Of a stretch of DNA of 64,000 nt, positions 54,012 to 64,000 are shown piece after piece. Where the stretch lies: contig OY754467.1 of NCBI GenBank assembly GCA_963575645.1, positions 4,712,001 through 4,776,000 on the forward strand. Reading direction: 5' to 3'. The notes beneath the pieces were generated by a model. The model was given only the letters and a program-made list of their open reading frames with translations. It did no database searches and had not been told where the DNA came from. Every line of letters begins with the position of its first letter. Positions within the stretch are counted from its first letter, which is position 1. The stretch is from Xanthostigma xanthostigma (Eukaryota; Arthropoda; Insecta; Raphidioptera; Raphidiidae). The translations under genes and the position numbers were made by a program.

Positions 54012-54615
54012 TAGTGATGTGTCGTTCCTGAGCGAGTCGTTCATAATGAACGACTCCTTTCTCGGAGCGGAGCGAGTCGCTCTTTTTTTGTGAATGACTC
54101 ACTCCGAGCGCCATTGCTCTGTGCTGAACTGTTCTGTACTGTTGCATTCGCACATTTACAGAGCGCACACAGCGCAGGCCAAAGAGGCACTAGTGAATTT
54201 TGCACGTACGGAGTTATCTTTGCTGAGTCATTTAATGTTGAATGACACACTGTAAGTGAATAGTTTACAGTGACTTAAACCATTCACATTGACGTCGTTG
54301 ACAAACATATAATATTGTAACAATAAACATTATTATTGTTAAGCTTTTATTATAGTTTATCCGAAATGCGAATAATATAAGATCAGAATCATAATATTAA
54401 AATGAGCTCAGAGCTGAGTGTGTGTATTGTGCTGTGCAATGCTTCGTTACTCCTGAGCATGCATGATGACAGTTCATACCTTTGCAGTCTGCACTCTTGT
54501 GTAGTGCATACTGTCTAGTGTCGCTCCTTTGAACGACTCCCTCTGAGCGACTCTTTTTAGTGAGCGGAGCGCACGGAGCCAGCTCCCAATAAAGAGTCAT
54601 GTGGACACATCACTG
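54012..54615 (+). mobile_element. hAT MITE family T, copy 1
   Basis: Ends TAGTGATGTGTCGTTCC and GGACACATCACTG, with exact 8-bp duplication ATCACCAA (54004-54011 and 54616-54623). Subterminal GAGCGAGTCG / CGACTCCCTC repeats. 604 bp. Confidence 0.9.
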
Positions 54616-54623
54616 ATCACCAA

Positions 54624-55005
54624 ACTAGAAACACCAATGAGGTATAATGAAGGCAGATTTGGACCCTACATTAACCCTGTTTTAAATCGTGTCTATGCAT
54701 GTGTGTATTGTGTTTTTTTGTAATTTTCGATTTGTTGGTACTACACAGTCATTAATGCAGCAAACAATCGGCCATCGGGTATTCCCAGAGTACATTATTG
54801 CTATTCATACGCATTGCACTAAAGCCATGAGATAATATAATTATTGTATGTACTATTTACAGTCGTTGTTACAAGTTACAACAGTAATCACTCTGAAATA
54901 ATTCAGTGCTTGCAACTAATTTGCAATTATACAATGTGAACATTAACAACACCAAAAAGGACTAGAGAATTCATCTACACACTTAAAGTCCAACAAATCA
55001 TGTAT
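54624..55005. other. Intron, nothing recognised
   Basis: No shared repeat or coding signal. Confidence 0.4.
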
Positions 55006-55007
55006 AT

Positions 55008-56785
55008 TTTTGAAGTAAAACTTCTTTACGCACGCTTGACTTGGGGAGTAAGCTGGTGAATGCCTGACGAGAGATTTACGGAAGTGTGATCGGGCGAGGC
55101 GAACGGAAGTTCAGAGGGAGATATAAGTTTGTGAAGATAGAAAGAGAAATACTTCACTGGCTGGTGGCGCCCTCAGGTGGCCGAAACAAATACTTCACTG
55201 GCTGGTGGCGACATCAGGTGGCCGAAACAAATACTTCACTGGCTAGTGGCTCCATCGGGTGGCCGAAAACATAATCAGTACTAACAATAGAATGACATAC
55301 TTCTCTTGCCAGTGGCGCTATCGGGTGACAGAAAAAAGTTTTGTAAACCTACTTTAAATAATATTTCATAAAGATTTACGCTTAAAATCCAACGAGAGCT
55401 AAGTAATTGCAATGTATTACTTTTGTTTTCATTATTTTTATATTTATATTTCTTTCTTCTTACAAAGACTGTTCATTTCGTTCTTGAACAATTTTATAAA
55501 TTAATATTTTGTTCAATACATTAAATATTCTACATGGCAGGAAGAAGTTATTTAGGGAATCTTCCGGCCGTTGTGGTGTAATATGCTATTTTTAAAATAT
55601 GTGAAAATAATATTAGACAAACAAATACTAATTTCTTAGCATTTTTATTATAGAAAAGTTTTTTCCTTCTTTTATAAAAGGAATTAAAGGTAACCTTGCA
55701 ATTATATCTTTTATCAGTATTTACTTAAGTAATAAAGCTTTGGACTTAATAATCAACCTAGTACCCAGCACCACTACAAATATGTGCGTGCGACTTGCAC
55801 GGCAAATCAGCCGTCAAATTTTAACCTTAGTGAACTTTGCTTGATATTTAAAAATTCTTGATTTTCTGTAATTGTAGGGCTGTGCCATTATGATGATTAC
55901 TATTAATTAAATTAATTAATTAATTAATTTAGTGACGCCAGATTTATATAATGTATAATATGAAACTGAATATTCGTATTCGGTACATCACTAATAGAAG
56001 GCTCTTTTGTAACAATGTAATCACCTTGTAGATCGTCTTATGCAACAATAATTAACTTGCATCACGCAAGCTCCGATTTAACTATCGAGCCAATTGTTAT
56101 GCGAACAGAATATCTATAAATCTTCGTACAGGCAAGGACTCGCACATATTTATGGCCATATTCATCAAACACTATTAATAAAACAAAATTAAAAAATTTT
56201 AAAAAAACCCACGACGAATATAAATGTTATAATAGTAAAAAAAAGCGAGTGTGCTTTAAACCACACGACTGAAGTAAAACTTCTTCCTGCCATAATTATT
56301 TTAAATATATTTATTAAGATTAATGTGTAAATACCTCAAATTTGCTCATGTTAAATTCATAAACTACAAAATATAACTTTCGATTAGTTAATAGGCAAAA
56401 TATGTATATATATTATATATATTTATTAGCATAATTTATTTAATACATTTAAAAGGATTTATTAACTAACCTACATTATTTCCCGTTACAAAATGCAGCA
56501 AAATTCGATGAAATGTATTTTTTGATACAAAAAAACAGTTGTTTTCATTTTAAACGTCAAATAGTTGTATTAATGCTCCGTCTTTGTCGCACTCACTAAC
56601 TTATATCTCCCTCTCAACTCGCGATGATGCACTTCCGTAAACGATTTTGTCAGGCAACGCGATGATGCACTTCCGTAAACGATTTTGTCAGGCATCGCGA
56701 TTATGCACTTTCGTAAACGATTTCGACAGGCATTTACCAGCTTACTCCCCAAGTCAAACGTACCTAAAGAAGTTTTACTTCAAAA
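55008..56785. mobile_element. Long-TIR element N
   Basis: TIRs about 100 bp (TTTTGAAGTAAAACTTCTTT; CTTGACTTGGGGAGTAAGCT; complements at 56740-56785). Inner copies of CATCGCGAtTATGCACTT-type repeats at 56570-56720. Interior holds a 41-bp array and AT-rich DNA; no transposase recognised. The terminal motif is itself palindromic and also occurs at ~56260 and, changed, in element M. Confidence 0.7.
55151..55290 (+). repeat. 41-bp tandem repeat, three copies plus a diverged one
   Basis: ACTTCACTGGCTGGTGGCG begins at 55151, 55192 and 55233, with GGTGGCCGAAACAAAT; a weaker copy follows near 55300. Confidence 0.9.
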
Positions 56786-56848
56786 GAATTAAATACAATT
56801 CTAAAGTCCCCCGACCATTATGGCCACTAGCAATATAGGAGTTATTAA

Positions 56849-57551
56849 GGAGGTTTAGCCGTTTTACGAAGATAACGAAAAAAATCTGAAATAAAGTTTT
56901 TTTAATAGATTTTTTTATGACAAAATTTTCTGTAAAAAATCCAAAATCATTAGGAGATTTATAAAGTTAAAAATTAAAAAGAACTTTTACATGTATAGTC
57001 TTATGGAAAATATGTCAACCTAGCATGCAAACGGCACATTTTAATTTTTTGCAAATAATCAAATAATGTCAGCAGTTCCGAAAACTAACTATGTAGAGCA
57101 TCGATGTCTTACGCCTATTTTAATATTTTTTCCAATTTAATTAGGAGACTTTTAATCAATAAAAAAAATTATTAAACCTTAGCACTTTTCGATTATGGAC
57201 TTTTATTCTTGACAATTTTAACTGAATTACAACTTTTTAATGATTTAATTTTAATTTTTATTACTTCTAATGTCTTTTTTTTAATTATTTACTGCAAAAA
57301 ATATGTAAAATACACATATTTACATAAATTTATTATATCTAACCTAACTTTGTACAAAAAATTCAAAAGTTAGTCCATTAAGTAAAATACTGAAATAATT
57401 GATTAATATTAAAAAAAATGTTTATTTATGCCTGTATGACAATAATTTATAGGTATCATCGACTTATAACCTTTTGTAAAAATTTATTATGGAAAAGTTC
57501 CCATTTAGAATTCGACTTACTTTTGATTGGGACTGTAACGCATCAACCTCC
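56849..57551 (+). mobile_element. TTAA-target MITE, family G copy 3
   Basis: TTAA at 56845-56848 and TTGA (decayed) at 57552-57555; ends GGAGGTTTAGCCGTT and GCATCAACCTCC. No nested insertions. Confidence 0.82.
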
Positions 57552-57599
57552 TTGAATATAGTTATGATGTCTGCACCGTAGTCTTTCTCTCGATCTTTG

Positions 57600-58095
57600 C
57601 TAGCAATATAGAGGGTATTAAATATATGACTGTAACAGATTTGTCATCTCAATTAAACGCTAGGCGAGGAACGAAGCCGTTTCTGCAGACGATGTCTGCG
57701 CGCCAGTTCATTAAGTAGACACCAACATAATGACGTAATGTACGTATTATGACCATGTCCAATTACATTATCCTCTTGGCCAGTGTTCAACTCTCCTCGA
57801 CCGATATGCGCCATTATCGTGACATCAGATCACACGGCCACTGCCGCGCATCGTCGTCTGTCTACCGTATGCTCCGACCGGCGGCACAATAAGCTCTGCC
57901 CCCCGCCCAACTCACCCCCGCCTCGTCCCTTTTGCTTCGACGGCGCGTCTTGTTTATTATGCCATTATAGACTTCCACCGCAGAGTGCGCACACGCTAGC
58001 CTTCTACCGGAGCTCCGCCAACATATTGGAGGTAATCAGAAATGAAACAAATTTGCGGCTCTGAACATTTTTAACGGACTTAAAAAAGAGGCCAT
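57600..58095. other. GC-richer unique intronic segment
   Basis: 57780-58020 is GC-rich (CCCCCCGCCCAACTCACCCC, CGACGGCGCGTC) with an open frame of 93 codons lacking any recognised motif. Function unknown. Confidence 0.35.
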
Positions 58096-58103
58096 CAATT
58101 CGA

Positions 58104-58990
58104 CATGTAATCTATTTTTAAAGTTAGAGGGTCCTGGTAAACGCCAAATGAAAGACAAAGAATCAGACTACTTTGAAAAAAATTGGTTGTCTGTAAAGTC
58201 GGTTTACGGACGATAGTTTTACGTGATAACGTATTCCGTAATACATAACCTAAACCTCCCAAAATTTGGTTTCAATCCGCTTATCCTTGGTGTCGGAATG
58301 ATAAGAAATGTCAAAAGTGACGTTTGCAACTGTCAAAGTATTATGTTCTAATAATAATTAGTTATTCCAATACTTAACTTAGAAGGCGTTGCATTTCACA
58401 AAATACTAATGTCAAAAAATTGAATTACACATTAGAAATGCAGCCGTTTTCATGTTAAGACAAGACATACGTTATTTTCTAATTTCCATGTACGGCAAAC
58501 AAAGACGACCGACCGCGTCGCGCCATGCATTAGACAACATTGCATTTATACAGCTATTTTTCTATATAAATTTGTATAAAAAAACTGTTTAGGCAAATTC
58601 TGTTATACGAAATCTATGTAAAATGTTCTCCTCTTTCGTTTAAGACTGGTTTCAATCCGATCTGATTTAAATTAAGCGAGAAATTAGCAAAAAGCACGCA
58701 CAGGGTCAGGCGGAACGTTACGCGTTACGAACGTTAGGAACGTTACACTTTTTCGTGCATGCAGCCGGTGTTTTATCAATTTATAAGATTGGTGATTCAT
58801 CAATTTATAAGACGTTATCACGTCAAAAATTCCTGAAAAAACTTACAACCTTTTGAAAAAAATAATAAGTTGCGTAATATTTCACACGTAGGCAAAACTG
58901 TTTTTCAAAAAATTCGCCTGAAGGATCTGTAGTCTGATTCTTTGTCTTTCATTTGGCGTTTACCAGAACCCTCTAGCTTTAAAAATAGCG
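58104..58990. mobile_element. Foldback element interrupted by F copy 7
   Basis: About 56-bp inverted ends (TTTTTAAAGTTAGAGGGTCC; ACGCCAAATGAAAGACAAAG; complements at 58925-58990). F copy 7 lies immediately inside the left arm. Confidence 0.75.
58183..58824 (+). mobile_element. Family F element, copy 7 (full-length type)
   Basis: TTGGTTGTCTGTAAAGTCGG to AAGACGTTATCACGTC, with A-tracts on both sides; reverse complement of copy 6 throughout. Confidence 0.85.
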
Positions 58991-58999
58991 TCGGGAGAG

Positions 59000-59440
59000 C
59001 GCGAACCGTTTTTAGGCGAGGGGAAAAGATTTGAGATGAAGGGTGCAGGGGGTATTTGCAGGGACGAATACTCTTAAATAAAAATTATTTTGGAACACGT
59101 GTATACTTTTCAATGCCGAATATTTTAAATTTAATTATAAAAACTTCATTTATATAATTTCATCTCATATTTTTTGATCTTCTATATATATAATGTTTTC
59201 AAAATAATATATATTTTCTTTGACAAATATTTTACTACGTTATATAAATTGTAAATTGAATATATCTCTTAGCTGCGCTGTTTATTAAATTATGTACAAT
59301 TCTATAACAAGAAAAAAAAAGCATCTCAAGCAGAAAATCAATTTAGAATACAAATATTTTTAAAATCACCTTTCCCTCATCTTTTGTTTCCAGCCGTGTG
59401 CTAATTTAATGAACACATATAAACGAGACTTCAAATATTA
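59000..59440. other. AT-rich intron, nothing recognised
   Basis: No repeat or coding signal seen. Confidence 0.4.
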
Positions 59441-59442
59441 TA

Positions 59443-59699
59443 CAGTAGAACCTCGATAAGCTAAAAACCTCTCTAACTTAAAAAAAAATTTAATTCCCTT
59501 TCCCTCAAAGCCTAAAACCTCCATTACTTAAAGCATAAGACCTTGGTAACTTAAACAAATATTTTGAGCGTTGACCCTCGATAACTTAAAATAATATTTT
59601 GGTGACCTCCATAATTTAAAGTATTATTAGAGTGTCATCGTAAATAAGTATACAAACAAAAGGTTTTGCCAAGAACTTTATTAATTTGTCCGTATGAAA

Positions 59700-59733
<34 letters not shown>

Positions 59734-59858
59734 TAAACAAAACTAACATTAAGTTAAAAATTGAACTTCCAAAATCTCTCTAACTTCAACTCTCGATAAG
59801 TAAATAACTCGATAACTTAAAATTTTCAACGTTTCCCTTGAACTCTAACTTACCGTAG
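59443..59858 (+). mobile_element. pogo-like element, left end intact, right end decayed
   Basis: Starts CAGTAGAACCTCGATAAGCT after TA, the pogo/Tigger-type terminus. CTCGATAACTTAAA words recur through it, ending near 59858 without a clean TIR. Contains (TTA)n at 59698-59730. Confidence 0.65.
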
Positions 59859-59859
59859 A

Positions 59860-60478
59860 AGGGTTGTCTTTTTTTTAAATATCAAGTAAAAAACACGAGT
59901 GCGCGTCTGTCTGAACTCAATAAACTCAAAAACTACCGAACGGATTTTCATACGGTTTTCAGTAATTGAAAGAGCGATAAACGAGAAAGGTTTCTGTATA
60001 TAATTTGTAAATATTTTGTACAAAATTGCTGACTTTGACGGTGTTTTGTCAAAAAAAAAAAAAAATGGGATGGGCCACCAAGAGATATATAAAAATAAGA
60101 ATTTTGGCAAACGGACATTACATTTTTATTTATATAGATGGGTATTGATTTTTATTTTGCAAAGGAAACAAGTTTTGCGCGAGATGTGCTTTTTCAATTG
60201 CATTTTTCAATTTGAAGTTTCTCGTTATAATTGTTGCGAAAAATCTATAGCAGCCGCATCACAATATACCGTTTCCACTCGTTTCAATATGATTAGTTTT
60301 TCCTATTTTCATTTTCTGCTGAATCATAAAAATGTATAATAAAAATCTCTAGGTACCTACATGCAAGATTGCGGAGGTTTCCAAACATTCCAATACACGG
60401 TTTTATTTTTTCTTTCTCCTTGCGATGATATAGTTTTTTTTTTTTAAAGTGTTTTTTTAAACTCTAATTTTATTTAGT
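59860..60478. other. AT-rich intron
   Basis: The 107-codon open frame at 60016-60339 has no recognised relative and AT-driven composition. Confidence 0.4.
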
Positions 60479-60479
60479 A

Positions 60480-60575
60480 CTAGCGGTCCCGCCCGGTTTC
60501 ACCCGGGTGCAAAAGAACGAATGGGGAAGGGAGGGACATGAGTACCTACGCACATTCATCTTAGTTTACCGAGAA
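60480..60575 (-). mobile_element. Helitron family A copy 9, 3' end
   Basis: CTAG (60480-60483), CGGTCCCGCCCGGTTTCACC, body to TTAGTTTACCGAG, then broken at a foldback. Confidence 0.75.
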
Positions 60576-60576
60576 G

Positions 60577-60692
60577 AAAATAATGTTCTCTGACAAATAA
60601 CATGAATGTCTGACACCTCGAATATGTCGAAACAAATTCGAGGTGTCAGACATTTTAAATGTTTCATATTATTTGTCAGAGAACATTATTTT
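60577..60692. repeat. Hairpin with ~45-bp arms
   Basis: AAAATAATGTTCTCTGACAA and CATGAATGTCTGACACCTCG with complements; small loop GAATATGTCGAAACAAATTC. Confidence 0.85.
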
Positions 60693-60886
60693 AGCGTTTT
60701 GGTTGAAGTTTTTAAGCTATCCAATTAAAAAAAAAAACAAACAGTATCTATAAATTTTTACATGTCGTCAAAACGACATCTTTCGGAAAATTTAGAGGGA
60801 AAACGTCCCAAAATCAAGAAAAGTCATAGAGGAAGTAGGTGTCAGACTAGGCCTAATGAAGCCATATACAAAGTTTGGGGAGACTG

Positions 60887-61071
60887 CAGTGGCGGATCCA
60901 GGATTACGGCAAGGGGGGGGTCTTGAAAAATTTTTACTCTTTTTGCGGAGATTTCATGAAAAACATGAAAAGCTTTTTTTTTATCGCGTAGTAAGATTTT
61001 AATTTGGGATTTTTGATTCTCTGGAAGGGGGGGGTTTGGACCCGAACCCCCCCCCCGTGGATCCGCCACTG
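60887..61071 (+). mobile_element. Small hAT MITE, TIR CAGTGGCGGATCCA
   Basis: CAGTGGCGGATCCAGG and GTGGATCCGCCACTG with C/G runs just inside, typical hAT ends. The flanks GGGGAGAC / GGGGAGAG are a possible 8-bp duplication offset by two bases on the left. Confidence 0.75.
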
Positions 61072-61645
61072 GGGGAGAGTATGTGTCAATAACATTTTTG
61101 CCGATGGGCACTCTAACTAATGTATTTAACATAGTTTTTTGTACAATTTTCACTTCGAAACAACCATTTTCTACGCATATTGATTAAAACAGAAACCGAA
61201 ATTCGATGTCGGTTGTAAAAACTAGTTTCGATCGAACACTATTTTCTGCAACCCAGTATTGGTGTACCACATCAGTGGGATCTGGGATCTTCATATGAAT
61301 GTGGAGCGCCTGGTTGAATGAGATGAGGCAAAGTATATAATATAATATTATGTACAATGTACGTTATGTACAGTGAAATAGTATTGTCCGCCCTCCCTCT
61401 CCAAATGTCTAGTTTGCAGTTTTGCATATTCAGAAGATACTGTGTTATTTTTTTATAACCTCTTTGGATACTTTATACTGAAAAAAACAAGCTCTAGAGT
61501 AGCTTTTCGTTGAAAAATTGGCATTATTGCAATCGCAAATACATTCAATTGTTGCATTTCTTTATCGCTATCTTCACAGAATATAAACCTATTTATATTT
61601 TATTTTTCAATAATCGTGTACATGCATGATTTTTTTAACTTTAAT
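61072..61645. other. Intron, nothing recognised
   Basis: No shared repeat or coding signal. Confidence 0.4.
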
Positions 61646-61659
61646 ATATTCTTTTTCAC

Positions 61660-62085
61660 CGAGCGGGGTGGCGTAGCGGTGAGAGCACTAGACTCGCATT
61701 TGGGAGGTACCGGGTTCGAATCCCGAAGGGGGCAGATGTGGCTGGGAGTTTTTCCCACTGCCTAGTCGAGAAACGGTAATTCCTGTACCGGCCATTTTGT
61801 TGAGGTTTTCCATGGTTTCCCTCAACAATTCCAGATAAATATCGAGATGGTTCCTTATTCAAGGCCATGGCCGATTATACCTGTCAAACTCCTATGCTCA
61901 AAATTTGCCTACCTTATCCTGATTTCCTAAAAATTCCTTAATTCGCCCATTGCTAACAATTAAGTTGAAGTTTAAAAATTGTAGAAAATAACGGGAAGTG
62001 TGGTAGAAAAAAAATAGTAATGGTGCGAATGGCGTCTGTTATGACATAAAGTCGAGAAACGGACGTTAAACACATTATTATTATT
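61660..62085 (+). mobile_element. tRNA-derived SINE, family E copy 2, with target duplication
   Basis: Head CGAGCGGGGTGGCGTAGCGG, B box GGTTCGAATCC, body shared with copy 1, tail (ATT)n. Flanked by a 14-bp direct repeat ATATTCTTTTTCAC at 61646-61659 and 62086-62099, proving insertion by target-primed retroposition. Confidence 0.93.
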
Positions 62086-62257
62086 ATATTCTTTTTCACG
62101 ATATTTTTACTAATACTTGTTGAATTTTGTCGGAAAGCACGTTCTGCGAAAATAAGGTTTTTACGTGGTGGGAGCAACGAAACATTTATGGTGAAAGTGA
62201 CGGGACAGTTATGGAAATGTCAAATTAAATCCTAATAAAAATATTGCATTGTCATAG

Positions 62258-62640
62258 TAGTCTAAGATCTGGTATTAGAAATATATACCCTCATCTGTTA
62301 TTTAATGATGACAAAGATTATATGTTAGATAATATATATACATTGATAAATCGCACATGGGTCCTACTAAATCGCGTATCGATGCTGTTAAAGTAAATAA
62401 ATTCAAATTAACTTTTTTGGGTCAATTTCCCCAATTTGTTAATCATAAAAATCGAGCCTAAGATGAGAGAAGATGACACAAATAAGATGTTAACAAAACA
62501 AATAAACTCAAAGTACACAGAACACAACTATTTACAAGATATGTTTATGTGGATGATCTATATTTATGTATAGAATCAATTCATTGTGTCAATTTCCCCG
62601 ATTTGTTAATCATAAAAATCGAGCTTAAAATTCCAACTAT
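62258..62640 (+). repeat. Repeat S, copy 2
   Basis: Follows copy 1 (19545 on) through GATAAATCGCACATGGGT, GAAAATCGA-type and ATAAACTCAAAGTACACAGA; second arm mostly absent. Confidence 0.65.
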
Positions 62641-62890
62641 TTACTGTTTGAATGCGAAGCCCTAGTCTACAGGAGAATAACCATTGATGGGAGCAGAGCA
62701 ATCTAGTCACCAATCTTCTGGAGTTCCAAAGATCTAAACTGTTGGAGGACTAGATCCAGGACAAAAGGAGCAAACAAATTCTTTTAGGATGACGTGCATA
62801 ACGGGCTATTAAGCCCTAACCCCCAATTTATTAATTCATTTATTGACCAGACGCGTTGGCTTATGTTTTATTTTTATTCTTTTATTTCAG
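62641..62890. other. Intron end before the TSP1 exon
   Basis: Polypyrimidine run TTTTATTTTTATTCTTTTAT precedes the TTTCAG acceptor. Confidence 0.7.
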
Positions 62891-63093
62891 CTCAACAGCC
62901 GCCCAAATGCAATCCGATGTTTTCGCGTTGGTCGCCGTGTTCTTCGCCTTGCGGAGCCGGTCTTTCGCACCGGGAGTCGAACTTGAACGCCTTGTGCGAG
63001 AGCGCCACCGAAAGTCGTCTGTGTCAAGAAAGACGCTGTGACGACTTTCCGATGTCGTCTTTGCCGTCACATAGCAGACTTCATCACGTCCGA
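62891..63093 (+). CDS. Ccn: Ccn internal exon: TSP1 (thrombospondin type 1) domain
   Basis: The acceptor TTATTTCAG ends at 62890 and the donor CGA|GTAAGT starts at 63094. It enters in phase 1 (G from the previous exon plus CT makes Ala) and leaves in phase 0. It encodes a QQPPKCNPMFSR lead-in, then WSPCSSPCGAG, matching the CCN-type TSP1 signature WSxCSxxCG. LSHRESN, ALCES and RLCQERRC follow, giving the six cysteines of this short TSP1 repeat. In vertebrate CCN proteins the same slots read WSACSKTCGMGISTR and RLCMVRPC. TSP1 domains of CCN proteins contact heparan sulphate, integrins and VEGF; no partner can be read from the sequence. About 20 polar residues follow, leading toward the C-terminal cystine-knot domain, which is not found in the 900 bases remaining and should be the next exon outside the window. 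Confidence 0.93.
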
Positions 63094-63164
63094 GTAAGTT
63101 TACATACACTGTTAAAAATTTTTGTAAATTTACTACCTCTTTACTAAGCAATTGCATAGTAAAA

Positions 63165-63226
63165 TATAGACGCCGATGACCTCAGCTGTTGAGCATCTAT
63201 AATTTACAATCTCTCTCTCTCATAGT
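63165..63226 (+). repeat. 60-bp repeat Y, copy 2
   Basis: TAGACGCCGATGACCTCAGC ... (CT)n; reverse of 46563-46622. Confidence 0.75.
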
Positions 63227-64000
63227 AAAATTACAAACTCTTGTATTGTATTGGAATTTTAACACGCATTTGTTGTAATATTACATTTTGTAATAGCTAG
63301 ATTACTAAGCAGGTTGCAATTTTACAAATGTTTTGTATTCGTCAGATACTTATTGTAATTTTATAATTCTAAGTTGTAGGATTAAATCTTTAATTTTGTA
63401 AAATTTCTATACATATTCGGAATTTAATTTTATCACAATTATCAGTAAAATTACTAACCAAAATTTGCAATTACAATTACAAGAAATGATTGGAAATTTA
63501 CAAACCATTATTTTTTTTTTAATTAGAAGATATAAGTCTCAGTTTGCAAAAAATTACAGCGCTGTTAATTTTTTGTCAATTAGAAAGTTTCTCATTTTTT
63601 TTTTATTCCAAAAATTAACGATGGAAGAAATTTTGTGTTCTGTTAATTTTTTGTCAATTAGAAGTTTCTCATTTTTTTTTACTCTTAAAATTAACAATAG
63701 GAGAAATTTTGTTATATCTTTAAAATTTTAATTTGACAATTGTCCGCGCTGTGTCATTCTCAGTGCAGGTGACGTCACGCGGCACAAATGTCATTTAATA
63801 TTTATATATTTAAAACACAAGCCCTATTTCTCTAGCCAATCCGCCAGCAATCCCCACTCAACCGATTGACACATTTTTTTTTAAACTAAAGCCTTTAGTC
63901 CACAGATCTGTTATCACTATTTTTTTTTTTTGTAAAATTTCTTTAAAAGGGCTTCTTTCAACCAATAATAGTAAAAAAGACGAGGGGATAGCGGGGTGAA
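63227..64000. other. AT-rich intron after the TSP1 exon
   Basis: GTTAATTTTTTGTCAATTAG occurs twice (63564 and 63640) as a ~77-bp direct duplication. TGTAAAATT/AATTTTACA words recur. The cystine-knot exon is not here. Confidence 0.6.

Larger units (their letters stand above)
53014..62890 (+). other. Ccn intron between VWC and TSP1 exons (9.9 kb)
   Basis: Phase-1 intron, GTCAGT donor and TTTCAG acceptor. Contents are repeats listed separately: an internal duplication, a hAT MITE, a long-TIR element, G, F and S copies, a pogo-like fragment, Helitron A end, a small hAT and a SINE. Confidence 0.85.

Noticed and set aside
59850-60339. Opposite-strand open frames of 86 and 107 codons
   Set aside because: Homopolymer-driven (F/K runs) in AT-rich DNA; no family resemblance.
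63094-64000. Search for the C-terminal cystine-knot exon of Ccn
   Set aside because: No cysteine-rich frame with splice sites was found; it is expected beyond the window.

Overview
This window is animal nuclear DNA, almost certainly from an insect. A lepidopteran is my best guess, from the repeat flavour rather than from any diagnostic gene. It is AT-rich and gene-poor. The single recognisable host gene is a CCN-family matricellular protein gene (Ccn) on the plus strand. Three internal coding exons lie at 30086-30288, 52884-53013 and 62891-63093. Their splice phases agree (phase 1 in, phase 0, phase 1, phase 0 out). Together they encode an acidic/Gly-rich linker, a 10-cysteine VWC domain split over two exons, and a 6-cysteine TSP1 domain. 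The signal peptide and IGFBP domain should lie upstream of base 1, and the C-terminal cystine knot beyond 64000. Bases 1-30085, 30289-52883 and 53014-62890 are therefore intron.

The introns are packed with mobile elements. Helitron-like elements (5' TC, 3' CTAG, A^T insertion) occur in several families: A (9 pieces), B, L (5 pieces, textbook 3' hairpin) and one copy hit by a Tc1-like MITE. hAT-type elements with 8-bp target duplications lie at 27606, 27958, 49548, 50036 and 54012, with remnants elsewhere and one broken transposase C-terminus at 736-1044. Other DNA elements include TTAA-target MITEs (family G, 3 copies), TA-target pogo/Tc1-like MITEs, and a seven-copy family (F) that inserts in oligo-T/A tracts. 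There is a tRNA-derived SINE (family E), with one full copy bounded by a 14-bp target duplication. Long-palindrome elements (families C and D) carry arms of about 130-150 bp, and tandem arrays have units of 21, 41, 56, about 122-123 and 156 bp.

Three observations stand out. (1) Seven hammerhead-ribozyme-like cores (CTGANGA, hairpin, GAAAC, GTY) occur, two pairs of them on opposite arms of long foldbacks, as expected of Penelope-type terminal repeats. (2) Three structurally unrelated element families (Helitron A, palindrome family D, SINE E) each carry a tRNA-like module with recognisable A and B boxes. (3) Two different hAT elements share almost the same 8-bp target at 49540-50518. Several insertions are nested (F and a foldback in G; H in hAT; Tc1-like in Helitron; M in Helitron), which gives a relative order of events.

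Layout: 1-30085 upstream intron with repeats; 30086-30288 VWC exon a; 30289-52883 intron (22.6 kb); 52884-53013 VWC exon b; 53014-62890 intron (9.9 kb); 62891-63093 TSP1 exon; 63094-64000 next intron, AT-rich. No rRNA, genuine tRNA, CRISPR or prokaryotic feature is seen.
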